NCBI GenBank assembly: GCA_002391065.1
Contig: DGRP01000036.1
Span: 1-11,928, forward strand
Origin: Ruminococcus sp. UBA4385
GTDB lineage: Bacteria; Bacillota_A; Clostridia; Oscillospirales; Ruminococcaceae
Reading direction: 5' to 3'
Length of the DNA: 11,928 nt
The position numbers and the translations under genes were made by a program. The notes under the pieces are model-generated. The model was not told where the DNA came from. It saw nothing but the letters and a program-made list of their open reading frames with translations, and searched no databases. This document shows, in pieces, positions 1 to 7,685 of the stretch; position 1 is the first letter of the stretch; each line of letters begins with the position of its first letter.

Positions 1-1161
1 TTCTACGCTGAAAGCGGCGGACAGGTAGGTGACAAGGGCTTTATCACAACCAAGACAGGCAAGGCTCAGGTGCTTGATGTTCAGAAGGCAGTCGGCGGAA
101 AGTTTGCTCATAAGGTAAAGGTAGTAGAGGGCGGAATTTCAGTCGGCCAGACCGCAAAGTTTGAGGTAGACTCAAAGAACCGTCTTGCAATAATGAGAAA
201 CCACAGCTGCGCACATCTTCTTCAGGCTGCCCTCAGAAAGGTGCTTGGCGACCATGTTCATCAGGCAGGTCAGCTTGTTGACGCTGAGAGAGTAAGATTT
301 GACTTCTCGCACTTCTCGGCAATGACCACAGAAGAGAAGCTCAAGGTCGAGGCACTTGTAAACACCTATATACTTCAGGGCATTGATGTGGATACTAAGG
401 TAATGCCTATCAAGGAAGCTGAGAAGCTCGGTGCTATGGCACTGTTCGGAGAGAAGTACGGCGAGTTTGTCAGGGTTGTCACAATGGGCGATGATGATAA
501 CGTAGTTTCCCGTGAGTTCTGCGGAGGTACACACGTTGACAACACCTCACGCATAGGCCTGTTCAAGATCGTATCCGAGAGCTCTGTAGCTTCGGGTGTA
601 AGAAGAATAGAGGGCGTAACCGGAAGAGGTGTTCTTAAACTCATCGAGGAGCATTTCGAGGAGATAAGAAAAGCAGCTCAGGTACTCAAAATTGCTAATC
701 CTATGGAGCTTGCAAGCAGATGTACAGCTGTTATGCAGGAGGTCAAGGAGCTTGAAAAAGAGCGTGATTCCTTACAGTCTGAAATCAATGCTATCCGTGC
801 AAAGACTATCCTCGGCAGCACAGTTGAGGTGAACGGTGTTAAGGTAGCATCTGCAATGCTTACAAACATCAAGCCCGACGCTCTCAAGAAAATGGCTGAG
901 GACATAAAGGCTCAGTTTGATGATGTAGTTGTAGTTATCGCAGGAGTGAGCGATGATAAGGCAAACCTTGTTGCAGCAGCAGGAAAGGACGCTGTTGCAA
1001 AGGGTGTTCACGCAGGTAAGATAGTCGGCAAGGTCGCAGCCCTCACAGGCGGAAAGGGCGGCGGACGTCCCGACCAGGCAATGGCAGGTGTCGGCGATAA
1101 GTATAAGATAGACGAGGCTCTTGATAAGGTCAATGAGATCGTAGCAGAGTTTGTAAAGTAA
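1..1161 (+). CDS. alaS: Alanine--tRNA ligase, C-terminal part (5' end outside window)
   Basis: This is the 3' part of alanyl-tRNA synthetase, which charges tRNA-Ala in the cytoplasm. The reading frame is open from base 1, and 386 residues are visible of a family usually about 870-880 long, so the aminoacylation domain lies upstream of the window. The first residues, FYAESGGQVGD, are the conserved entry to the editing region. The editing (second additional) domain shows its zinc/active-site set: HSCAH (His68 and His72 of the visible part) and CGGTH (Cys174 and His178). A charged coiled-coil stretch follows at about residues 225-265. The glycine-rich C-Ala/DHHA1 motif GGKGGGRPDQAMAG sits near residues 350-363. 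The gene ends in TAA, 14 bases before the HIT gene, which suggests cotranscription. A GTG at 70 is internal and is not the start. Identification is very secure. Confidence 0.97.
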   Translation, partial: FYAESGGQVGDKGFITTKTGKAQVLDVQKAVGGKFAHKVKVVEGGISVGQTAKFEVDSKNRLAIMRNHSCAHLLQAALRKVLGDHVHQAGQLVDAERVRFDFSHFSAMTTEEKLKVEALVNTYILQGIDVDTKVMPIKEAEKLGAMALFGEKYGEFVRVVTMGDDDNVVSREFCGGTHVDNTSRIGLFKIVSESSVASGVRRIEGVTGRGVLKLIEEHFEEIRKAAQVLKIANPMELASRCTAVMQEVKELEKERDSLQSEINAIRAKTILGSTVEVNGVKVASAMLTNIKPDALKKMAEDIKAQFDDVVVVIAGVSDDKANLVAAAGKDAVAKGVHAGKIVGKVAALTGGKGGGRPDQAMAGVGDKYKIDEALDKVNEIVAEFVK

Positions 1162-1175
1162 CGGAGGTATATGCA

Positions 1176-1517
1176 ATGAACGATTGTCTGTTTTGTAAAA
1201 TAATCAAGGGTGAGATACCCTCAAAGAAAATATATGAGGACGAGACGGTTTATGTCTTTGAGGATATAAACCCAACCGCCCCTGTGCATTATCTTGTTAT
1301 CCCGAAGGAGCATATCTCAAAGCTTGACGAGATCAACGAGACAAACAGCGCAGTTATCTCTCACATCTATGAAGTAATAGCTAAACTGTCCAAAGAAATG
1401 GACATTAAAGACGGCTTCAGAGTTGTCTCCAACTGCGGTGAAAGCGCAGGCCAGAGTGTGTTCCACATTCATTTCCACCTGCTCGCAGGCCGTGATTTCG
1501 GCTGGCCCGCAGGCTAA
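1176..1517 (+). CDS. HIT-family (HINT-like) nucleotide hydrolase
   Basis: This is a small cytoplasmic histidine-triad protein of 113 residues, the normal length of the HINT branch. These proteins bind nucleotides and hydrolyse phosphoramidate or adenylate-type substrates; in bacteria HinT can act on aminoacyl-adenylates, which fits its place just after alaS (inference). The N-terminus has CLFCKI (Cys4, Cys7), the putative zinc pair of this group. The middle contains VIPKEHI, and the C-terminus carries the histidine triad HIHFHLL (His97, His99, His101) followed by the typical GRDFGWPAG ending. A clear GGAGG ribosome binding site lies at 1163-1167, 8 bases before the ATG. Only 14 bases separate it from alaS and 6 from comEC, so it is probably in the same operon. 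The exact physiological substrate cannot be read from sequence. Confidence 0.95.
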   Translation: MNDCLFCKIIKGEIPSKKIYEDETVYVFEDINPTAPVHYLVIPKEHISKLDEINETNSAVISHIYEVIAKLSKEMDIKDGFRVVSNCGESAGQSVFHIHFHLLAGRDFGWPAG

Positions 1518-1523
1518 ACTGAC

Positions 1524-3461
1524 ATGAAAAGAAAGCTTGCCGCACCTGCATTCGGATATTTCTTCGGAATGTTCCTGCTCACAGTCGGGCTGAGTATAGG
1601 CTCGGCTGTGGGACTGGGCCTATGTGCGGGCGCAGTCTGTGCTCTTATCTTCCCGACGAAGCGCAGAGCTGTTCTTGCAGGGCTGTGCTTTTTCGCAGCG
1701 GCGCTTATAGTTTTGACGGTCTACAGGCTCGTTTATTATGAACGTGCTATAGCCCTTGACGGCAAAACAGTAACGCTTTCGGGCAAGATCACCGATATTG
1801 AATATGTCGGTTCAGACCGCCTGAGAGTAGACTTCAGGGGCGACTGCGGCGGAGTGTCGGCAAAGCTTTCATTTTACACAGATAATACCGATATCGACTA
1901 TGGCGACCATATTCGTGCAAAAGTGAAAGTGTCCAAAATAACGGATACAATCAAAACGAGCTCATACAGCCTGATGACCAAGGGCATTTTTCTGAAGGGC
2001 TCTCAGGCGAAGAGCTTCACTGTCACAGATGATGCTCCCGACCTGATACTGCGCTCTTCAATGCATTTGCGTGATTATCTTATAACGCAGATCACAAATT
2101 CGATCGGCGGTGATGAGGGCGCATTCGCATCGGCAATGCTCAGCGGAGACAAAACCAAAGTCTCTGACAGCGCTATGCGCACAGTGTACCGAAGCGGTAT
2201 AGGCCACATATTCAGCGTTTCGGGAACTCATGTAGTGCTTATCTGCACAATGCTTCTGAGCATTCTTGGCACTGTTGTCAGGATAAAGCGCCTGAGACTT
2301 ACTCTTTCGGTGCTGATGATCTGGTTCTTTGCTTTTGCGGCAGGACTTTCTCCGTCAGTGGTGAGGGCATCTTTCTTTATGACCGTGATGATTTCAGGAG
2401 AGCTTGTTCACCGTCGGGCAGACGGTCTTAATACCCTGTGTCTTTGCACACTGCTCTCGCTGACAGTCTCGCCGTTCTCGGCAGGGTCGGTATCGTTTCT
2501 GCTGTCATTCTCGGCAGTGTTTGCACTTATCTATGCTGCCCCGAGGCTTCTCAAAGGCAGACATTTCGGCAGTGCTGCAGGAATAATAGTGCCGTCGTTT
2601 GTGCGCTCCTGCGTTGTGCTTTTTGTTACTTTGCCTGTACAGCTTATGTTTTTCGATGAGATTTCCGTTATCGCGCCGATATCGAATCTTATCCTGATAC
2701 CGATATGTACCATAGCGCTGGCTCTGACAGCTGCTACCGTAGTATTCAGTCCTGTTGGCTTCCTGTCGGCACCGCTTATGAGCATTTCAAAGTACCTGCT
2801 TAGGACGGTTTTTGCAGGTGCTGAGCTTTTCAGTGCAAGTGAGCTTTCGTATCTTCCTGCAGGTGTGTCTGTTGTGAAGCTCGTTATAATTCTGAGCTTT
2901 ATAGCCGTGCTGGCGGTAATGCTTTTAAGGAAAAGCTTTCGTGCAGTATCTGCCGCTTTTGCAGGTGCAGTTGCATTGTGGATAGTGACCTCTGCCTTGT
3001 GGCAGGTAAATTCAGTCGGCGATTATAAGCTGCTTGTCCTTCCGAAAGGCAAGTATATGGAGTGCCTTTTATACAAGGGCAGAGAGGGCATTATTTTTGA
3101 CCTCGGCTGCAGGGGAGAGCTAAATTCCCGACTGTCCTCCTATGAGCAAGGCTTAGGCGTTCGGGATATTTCCTGTGCATTTATTTCAGAGAGCTCTGAG
3201 GGCTCAGAGCTTCGATTCAGCGAGGAGCTTGCCTTTGTACCTGATAAGCTATGTGTTTATAATGCAAAGGATAATGAGCTTTCGGTCAGCGATGAGCTCA
3301 GCGTGAAGGCTCTTCCTGAAAGCTTTGTTATAGTATACGACAGTAAGGAAATCCGCCTTAGTTCAGGCAGAATAAGTACCGATAATAATTCTCTTGATGT
3401 AACAGAGGTCAGCACTCCGTTTATCATTGACCTTGAAACATTCAGGATAGAAATCGTATAG
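1524..3461 (+). CDS. comEC: ComEC/Rec2-type DNA-uptake channel with degenerate C-terminal domain
   Basis: This polytopic membrane protein of 645 residues resembles ComEC, the channel that passes single-stranded DNA across the inner membrane during transformation. Hydrophobic segments at about residues 8-70 are followed by a soluble OB-like region (about 75-170, DUF4131-type). The competence core spans about 185-490, with HIFSVSGTHVVLI (228-240) matching the family HLxxxSGxH motif, and AGLSPSVVRAS (273-283). The soluble tail (about 498-645) starts like the metallo-beta-lactamase-like domain (GIIFDLGC, 522-529). At the position of the HxHxDH metal motif, however, it reads ISESSEGS (554-561), and the tail is far shorter than the usual domain, so nuclease activity there is unlikely. 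There is no strong Shine-Dalgarno sequence (only AGG at 1511-1513) and the HIT stop lies 6 bases upstream, which points to translational coupling. Natural competence of the host is not shown by this gene alone. Confidence 0.9.
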   Translation: MKRKLAAPAFGYFFGMFLLTVGLSIGSAVGLGLCAGAVCALIFPTKRRAVLAGLCFFAAALIVLTVYRLVYYERAIALDGKTVTLSGKITDIEYVGSDRLRVDFRGDCGGVSAKLSFYTDNTDIDYGDHIRAKVKVSKITDTIKTSSYSLMTKGIFLKGSQAKSFTVTDDAPDLILRSSMHLRDYLITQITNSIGGDEGAFASAMLSGDKTKVSDSAMRTVYRSGIGHIFSVSGTHVVLICTMLLSILGTVVRIKRLRLTLSVLMIWFFAFAAGLSPSVVRASFFMTVMISGELVHRRADGLNTLCLCTLLSLTVSPFSAGSVSFLLSFSAVFALIYAAPRLLKGRHFGSAAGIIVPSFVRSCVVLFVTLPVQLMFFDEISVIAPISNLILIPICTIALALTAATVVFSPVGFLSAPLMSISKYLLRTVFAGAELFSASELSYLPAGVSVVKLVIILSFIAVLAVMLLRKSFRAVSAAFAGAVALWIVTSALWQVNSVGDYKLLVLPKGKYMECLLYKGREGIIFDLGCRGELNSRLSSYEQGLGVRDISCAFISESSEGSELRFSEELAFVPDKLCVYNAKDNELSVSDELSVKALPESFVIVYDSKEIRLSSGRISTDNNSLDVTEVSTPFIIDLETFRIEIV

Positions 3462-3476
3462 AAAGGGCGTGAGCAG

Positions 3477-4538
3477 ATGCCGTCAGCAAATGTTACCGAG
3501 ATAGGAAAACAGATAAAAGCGGGAGAAATATCCTCTCTGTATTATTTCTACGGACATGATACAGCGGCTCTTGAAAGCTTTACAAAAAGGCTTATAAGAA
3601 AGCTCTGTCCCGATGATGCAGGTTTTATGAATTATCATAAAATTGACGGCAAAAAGCTCGATGTGATAGAGCTCGGAGATGCCTGCAGTGCTCTTCCGAT
3701 GTTTGCAGAAAGGGTAGTTGTAAGCATTAATGACCTTAATATGGATAACGTTTCTGCCGCCGATGCCGAGGATATGAAAACTATCCTCTCCGATCTTGGC
3801 GAAACTACTACGGTCATCATCTATATCACAGGAGAGAACCTCTACAAGTCAAACAATAAATATCTCACAGACAAGAACAAGTCTTTTCTGACCTTTTGCG
3901 AAAAGCACGGTATTGCCTGTGACTTTGCATATAAAAGAGCCTCCGACCTGGGGCGTTCTATAGCCTCGGTGCTTGCAAAGGTGGGCTGCTCTATCACAAA
4001 GGTAAACGCTGAGTATCTCGCACAGCTGTGTCTGTGTGATACGGGTGCTGTAATGCGTGAACTTGAAAAGCTCTCCTCTTATGCCCCCGGCCGTGAGATA
4101 ACCCGTGAGGACATAGATGCTCTCTGTATCCGCAGGATAGAGTCTGACGGCTACGCACTTGCGCTCAATGTACTGAAAGCAAATGCAGGCTTTGTGTTCA
4201 GGCGTGTAAGAGAGCTTGACCTCCAGAACTATAAGGCTCATGAGATACTGGGCATAATAAGCTTCTCTCTTACCGACCTTTACAGGGCAAAGCTGGCGAG
4301 GGCTTCAGGTCTTGGCTGGGAGAATGCCGCAAAGGATTTCGGCTACCCAAAGAACCGTGAGTTTGCAGTCAAGAATGCCTTCAGTGAGTGCGGCTCAGTC
4401 TCTGCAGAGCGTATAAGAAAAACTCTGAATATCCTCTGTGAGACCGACATTATGCTCAAGACACGCTCCTCGGGCAAAGACGGCGACCTTCTAACCCTTG
4501 AACAGGGGCTTGCAAGGTCAATGGCACTGAGATGCTGA
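3477..4538 (+). CDS. holA: DNA polymerase III delta subunit
   Basis: This is the delta subunit of the clamp loader, which opens the beta clamp ring and loads it on primed DNA with the tau/gamma and delta' subunits. The 353-residue length is close to the family norm of about 340. The N-terminal AAA+-like domain begins with SLYYFYGHDTAALE (about residues 20-33), which corresponds to the family's YLLYGEExxL opening; as usual for delta, there is no Walker A ATP-binding loop. The middle has TTTVIIYITGENLYKSNN (about 111-128). The C-terminal helical collar region includes VMRELEKLSSYA and the LxxNYKAHEILGIISFSL segment (about 247-264). AAAGGG at 3462-3467 gives a ribosome binding site 9 bases before the ATG. 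The gene overlaps rnmV by 7 bases. The link between comEC and holA, common in Firmicutes, supports the assignment. Confidence 0.93.
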   Translation: MPSANVTEIGKQIKAGEISSLYYFYGHDTAALESFTKRLIRKLCPDDAGFMNYHKIDGKKLDVIELGDACSALPMFAERVVVSINDLNMDNVSAADAEDMKTILSDLGETTTVIIYITGENLYKSNNKYLTDKNKSFLTFCEKHGIACDFAYKRASDLGRSIASVLAKVGCSITKVNAEYLAQLCLCDTGAVMRELEKLSSYAPGREITREDIDALCIRRIESDGYALALNVLKANAGFVFRRVRELDLQNYKAHEILGIISFSLTDLYRAKLARASGLGWENAAKDFGYPKNREFAVKNAFSECGSVSAERIRKTLNILCETDIMLKTRSSGKDGDLLTLEQGLARSMALRC

Positions 4539-5146
4539 CGCCCCGTGATGATGGGCGGCTTCGCCTTACGCAGGCGGTAGTCGTCGAAGGAAAGTATGAT
4601 AAAATAAAAGTTTCGGCAGTGATAGATGCAGTCATCATTGTTACGAACGGCTTCGGTATATATAAGAACAAGAAGACGCAGGAGCTTATCCGTCTGTACG
4701 CTAAAACCTGCGGAATAGTTATCCTCACCGATTCGGATACCGCAGGTGCAAGAATAAGGGGACACATCAAAAGCATTGTCCCTGAGGGCGAGGTCATAAG
4801 TCTGTATGTTCCCGAGATCTTCGGCAAGGAGCGCAGAAAGACCGCCCCCTCAAAGGAGGGCAAGCTCGGCGTTGAGGGTATGAGCGTTCAGGTCATTCGT
4901 GAGACCTTTGAGCGTGCAGGACTTCTCACCTCGGAGACTGCACAGCGAGAAAGGCTCACTAAGCAGGACTTTTACGAGCTTGGGCTAAGCGGTGCTCCCG
5001 ATAGCCGTGAGAGAAGGAAAAACCTGTGTATTCTTCTCGGCCTCCCCGAGGGGCTTTCTGCACCTGCACTTCTTGACGCAGTCAATGCTCTCTATGACAG
5101 AGATAAGTTTTTTACGTTTTTAAGGGAAAGGGATAGCCTTGGTTAG
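4532..5146 (+). CDS. rnmV: Ribonuclease M5 (5S rRNA maturase), TOPRIM
   Basis: RNase M5 trims 5S rRNA precursors in Firmicutes, binding the RNA with ribosomal protein L18. The protein is 204 residues, slightly longer than the B. subtilis enzyme (about 186). A TOPRIM domain occupies the N-terminal half. The catalytic glutamate lies in VVVEGKYDK (Glu19), NGFGI (39-43) corresponds to the family NGsaI motif, and the acidic pair is in ILTDSDTAG (Asp67, Asp69). KLGVEGMSVQVIRE (about 111-124) matches the family GVEHAS motif that ends the catalytic part. The C-terminal helical part with LGLSGAPDSRERRKNL matches the family's GLxGgp segment. The ATG is embedded in the end of holA (ATGCTGA), so translation is probably coupled. 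The gene is usually found next to ksgA; its place after holA is a different arrangement. A general TOPRIM nuclease is the alternative, but the C-terminal match favours RnmV. Confidence 0.9.
   Translation: MLTPRDDGRLRLTQAVVVEGKYDKIKVSAVIDAVIIVTNGFGIYKNKKTQELIRLYAKTCGIVILTDSDTAGARIRGHIKSIVPEGEVISLYVPEIFGKERRKTAPSKEGKLGVEGMSVQVIRETFERAGLLTSETAQRERLTKQDFYELGLSGAPDSRERRKNLCILLGLPEGLSAPALLDAVNALYDRDKFFTFLRERDSLG
5127..5133 (+). promoter_or_regulatory. Ribosome binding site supporting a TTG start for the MBOAT gene
   Basis: AAAGGGA lies 5 bases upstream of TTG 5139, inside the last codons of rnmV. It supports starting the MBOAT protein at this TTG. That start gives the usual family N-terminus (SIGFLYFFLPVFMALY); the next in-frame ATG (about 5181) would remove half of the first membrane helix. 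Confidence 0.55.
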
Positions 5147-6518
5147 TATCGGATTTCTGTATTTTTTCCTGCCTGTATTTATGGCGCTTTATGCTCTGGC
5201 AGGTCAGAAATATAGGCTCGCAGTGTTCATGCTTGCGGGTGCTTTTGTTGTGGGCTGGAGCAGTCTGTGGGGACTTATCCCGATAGGCGTGAGCATTCTG
5301 TCAGGCTGGCTGAGCGCTTATGTCTCAGCAAAGCGAAGCCGAAAGGCTGCCGTATCAATGCTTGCAGCTGCCATGATCCTGAATGTTGCTTCAGTTGCAG
5401 TTTTTTCGTATTCACGCTTTTTCGGAGCAGGCCTTGCAGGTCAGCTTTCAGGCCATGAATTCTCATTCACAGGGCTTGGCTTTATAGGAGCAGGTGTTTG
5501 TGCTCTGCACAGCATATCCTACAGCGTTGATGTTTTCAAAGGCAAATATGAGCGTGATGAAAGCTTTCTGCGCACCGCCTGCTATATAGGCTTTTTTCCG
5601 TGCTTTGTCTGCGGCCCGATACTCCGATATGACAAGATAAAAGAAGACCTTCTCCACCCGATAATCTCCTATGACCGCCTTGCCGAGGGCATCAGAACCC
5701 TCGTTTACGGCTTTGCCGAGAAGCTGGTTTTAGCAGCACCCCTTATGGGCATCTGGGAGAGACTCAGTGCAGAGAAAACCAATGAGCTTTCCTTTGTATC
5801 CTGCTGGATAGCAGTGTGGTCATTTGCAGGCTCCCTGTTTTTTGATTTCAAGGCATACTGCGATATAGCCAAAGGCTTAGGGCTTATGGCAGGCTTTTCC
5901 ATGCCCGATAATTTCAATGCGCCGTTTTCGGCAGGCGGCTTCAATGAGCTTATAAAGCGCTTTTATACCACTCTGTATGACTGGTGCAGAGAATACGTCT
6001 ATAAGCCCCTTTGTCCGCATGAGGACAGAGAGCTTATCCATCTGCCTGCAATGCTGTGCGCAGTAATGGCAGGCCTTCTGTGGCTCGGGCTTTGCGGAAG
6101 GTACTTTATCTGGGCGCTGTTTTTCTTGCTTATAATTACGGTAGAGTATATCTTAAAGAAGCTGCTCGCCAAAACAAATATAGTGCTTCGTGCAATAATC
6201 ATGAATGTTCTGTTCACAGGCGGACTGCCCCTTCTTATTATAGATTCGCCCGACAGCGCAATAAGCTTCATCGGCAGAATGTTCAGCTTTTCAGGTCTCC
6301 CGGGAGATGTCTATGCGACATACGTTTTAAGAACCTATGCTATACTGTTTCTTGTGTCTGTATTTTTCGCATTTGCTCCTGCAAAGCTTATCAAGACCTC
6401 GTTCAATCAGATCAGCCCTAACATACTCAGGATAGTTCAGCCTGTAGTGCAGACTGTACTCCTCCTTGTAGCAACGGCATATCTGTCGGTATCGCCTGTT
6501 GAAGGCTTTATGTTCTGA
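5139..6518 (+). CDS. MBOAT-family O-acyltransferase-like membrane protein lacking the catalytic histidines
   Basis: This is a polytopic membrane protein of 459 residues in the AlgI/DltB/PatA group, which moves acyl groups across the membrane for O-acylation of extracellular polymers. The family scaffold is clear: N-terminal FLYFFLPVFMALY, SISYSVDVFKGKY (about 124-136), FFPCFVCGPILRYDKI (152-167), FFDFKAYCDIAKGLGLMAGF (about 235-254), DNFNAPFSAGGFNELIKRF (about 257-275), DWCREYVYKPL (281-291) and GLLWLGLCGRYFIWAL (312-327). In active relatives the last blocks read RWHxSLxxWFRDYVYxPLGGNR and GLWHGxxWxFIxWG. Here the first conserved His is Tyr276 and the second, catalytic His is Leu316, with the tryptophans around it still in register. 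GGNR is also replaced, by CPHE. His294 and His301 lie nearby but are not in the family positions. The gene starts at TTG, overlaps rnmV by 8 bases and is followed 14 bases later by its usual kind of partner. Fold assignment is firm; enzymatic activity is doubtful. Confidence 0.9.
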   Translation: MVSIGFLYFFLPVFMALYALAGQKYRLAVFMLAGAFVVGWSSLWGLIPIGVSILSGWLSAYVSAKRSRKAAVSMLAAAMILNVASVAVFSYSRFFGAGLAGQLSGHEFSFTGLGFIGAGVCALHSISYSVDVFKGKYERDESFLRTACYIGFFPCFVCGPILRYDKIKEDLLHPIISYDRLAEGIRTLVYGFAEKLVLAAPLMGIWERLSAEKTNELSFVSCWIAVWSFAGSLFFDFKAYCDIAKGLGLMAGFSMPDNFNAPFSAGGFNELIKRFYTTLYDWCREYVYKPLCPHEDRELIHLPAMLCAVMAGLLWLGLCGRYFIWALFFLLIITVEYILKKLLAKTNIVLRAIIMNVLFTGGLPLLIIDSPDSAISFIGRMFSFSGLPGDVYATYVLRTYAILFLVSVFFAFAPAKLIKTSFNQISPNILRIVQPVVQTVLLLVATAYLSVSPVEGFMF

Positions 6519-6532
6519 GGGGGTGCTGTGAA

Positions 6533-7624
6533 ATGAAAAAAACACTTAATCTGATAAGTATAGCAGGCTTTTTTGCAATAGTGGTAATGCTCGGAGGCTT
6601 CACGCTTTTCAGTGCAAGAGGAGACCTCGGAAGCATTTTTAAGGGTAATGTCAAAGAGAATACCAAAAGCATTACCGAGGACTACTTTCCCCTTGTTAAC
6701 AACTGGCGCTCGCTGCATACGCTGATTTCGCAGGCAATGACAGGAACTGACACAGACGGCATCTATGCCGATGAGGACAGGCTCATAAGAGTCTATCCTG
6801 ATTTTGATAAGTCTCAGGCATTTTCAAATGTCGGAAGAATAAACAACTTTGCAAAAAAGGTTGACGCTCCCATATCACTGCTTCTTGCGCCTACCGCATC
6901 GGGAGTGTATCAGGCTGTTCTTCCTGACTATATAAGCAATATGGATCAGCTCGGGCTGATAAACTCACTTTACTATAAGCTTGGCAAGGGTGTAGGCTCA
7001 ATAGATATGTTCTATCCGCTTTATTCAGCCAAGGAGGACTACATCTACTACAGAACCTCAGACTGCTGGACCTCTCTGGGCGCTTACTATGCCTATGAGG
7101 ATATGATAAGACAGCTCGGAGCATCACCATATAACCTCTCAAACTATGACCTGGAATATGCTGATGACAGCTATAAGGGTGAGCTTTATCAGCAGCTTCA
7201 GTATAAGAGCTGTGCCGATGACAGGATAAACCTCTTCCGCCCAAAGCTCGGAAGCACTGTAGAGAAGGTAAGTCTCTATACGGGCGATGAGGAGGAGAAC
7301 GCAAAGTCAGTGTATTTCAAGTCTGCACTCAGCACGGAAAAAAAGAACGATGTGTTTCTCAGAGGAAGCAATTTCACCCGTGCCGAGATAGATACATCAT
7401 CGGATTCGGGGCTCAGGCTTCTGCTGATAAAGGGCGACTATGCGAACACTCTTGTTCCGTTTCTCCTTCCGCATTATGAGCACATTACCGTTATAGACCC
7501 CGACAGGCTCAAGGCAGAGGGCAGAACACTCTCTCAGACTGTTGACCCGAACACCTATGACAGAATACTTATTATGTATGACTGCATACAGTTTTCACAG
7601 ACAGATTCTTTTGATATATTCTGA
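6533..7624 (+). CDS. DHHW/AlgX-AlgJ-like protein with altered catalytic motifs
   Basis: This protein of 363 residues has an N-terminal signal anchor (about residues 7-27) and an extracytoplasmic domain of the DHHW family (related to AlgX/AlgJ/SGNH acetyltransferases), the usual partner of an MBOAT protein. Family blocks are present in order: GIYADEDRLI (about 76-85), a LLLAPTASGVYQAVLPDY segment (about 117-134), DYIYYRT (169-175), WTSLGAYYAYEDM (179-191) and LLLIKGDYANTLVPFLLPHY (296-315). The catalytic motifs are changed. The expected TDHHWTS reads TSDCWTS, so Asp becomes Ser176 and the His before Trp becomes Cys178. The expected KDSYAN reads KGDYAN, so the nucleophilic Ser becomes Asp302. 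A GAGGGGG ribosome binding site lies at 6517-6523. The ORF is intact and near full family length (about 350-400), so this does not look like simple decay. It may bind a polymer or acyl donor without catalysis (inference). Confidence 0.88.
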   Translation: MKKTLNLISIAGFFAIVVMLGGFTLFSARGDLGSIFKGNVKENTKSITEDYFPLVNNWRSLHTLISQAMTGTDTDGIYADEDRLIRVYPDFDKSQAFSNVGRINNFAKKVDAPISLLLAPTASGVYQAVLPDYISNMDQLGLINSLYYKLGKGVGSIDMFYPLYSAKEDYIYYRTSDCWTSLGAYYAYEDMIRQLGASPYNLSNYDLEYADDSYKGELYQQLQYKSCADDRINLFRPKLGSTVEKVSLYTGDEEENAKSVYFKSALSTEKKNDVFLRGSNFTRAEIDTSSDSGLRLLLIKGDYANTLVPFLLPHYEHITVIDPDRLKAEGRTLSQTVDPNTYDRILIMYDCIQFSQTDSFDIF

Positions 7625-7661
7625 AAAAAACAAATGAATACCTTCACGGCAGCCAAGCATG

Positions 7662-7673
7662 AAGGCAACACCG
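7662..7673 (+). repeat. 12-base intergenic repeat, copy 1
   Basis: AAGGCAACACCG occurs here, in the gap before pyrB, and again at 11910-11921 after the last gene. The copies continue with similar bases (AGACC here, CACGACC there). Two intergenic copies in one window suggest a dispersed element, but 12 bases is short and the second copy is cut off by the window edge. Confidence 0.35.
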
Positions 7674-7678
7674 AGACC

Positions 7679-7685
7679 AAAGGAG
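7679..7685 (+). promoter_or_regulatory. pyrB ribosome binding site
   Basis: AAAGGAG lies 8 bases before ATG 7694. It fixes that ATG as the pyrB start rather than the ATG two codons downstream at 7700. Confidence 0.8.

Noticed and set aside
172..534. Long minus-strand open frames opposite alaS (also opposite holA, pyrB and the last gene)
   Set aside because: They lie antisense to clearly conserved genes, have no family resemblance or ribosome binding sites, and arise from the codon bias of the real genes.
6056..6421. Plus-strand 121-codon frame inside the MBOAT gene
   Set aside because: It is out of frame with a protein showing conserved family motifs over the same bases; its cysteine- and arginine-rich composition is typical of a shadow frame.
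5139..7624. Treating the MBOAT and DHHW genes as pseudogenes
   Set aside because: Both frames are intact, near family length, have ribosome binding sites and keep scaffold motifs; only the catalytic positions are altered.
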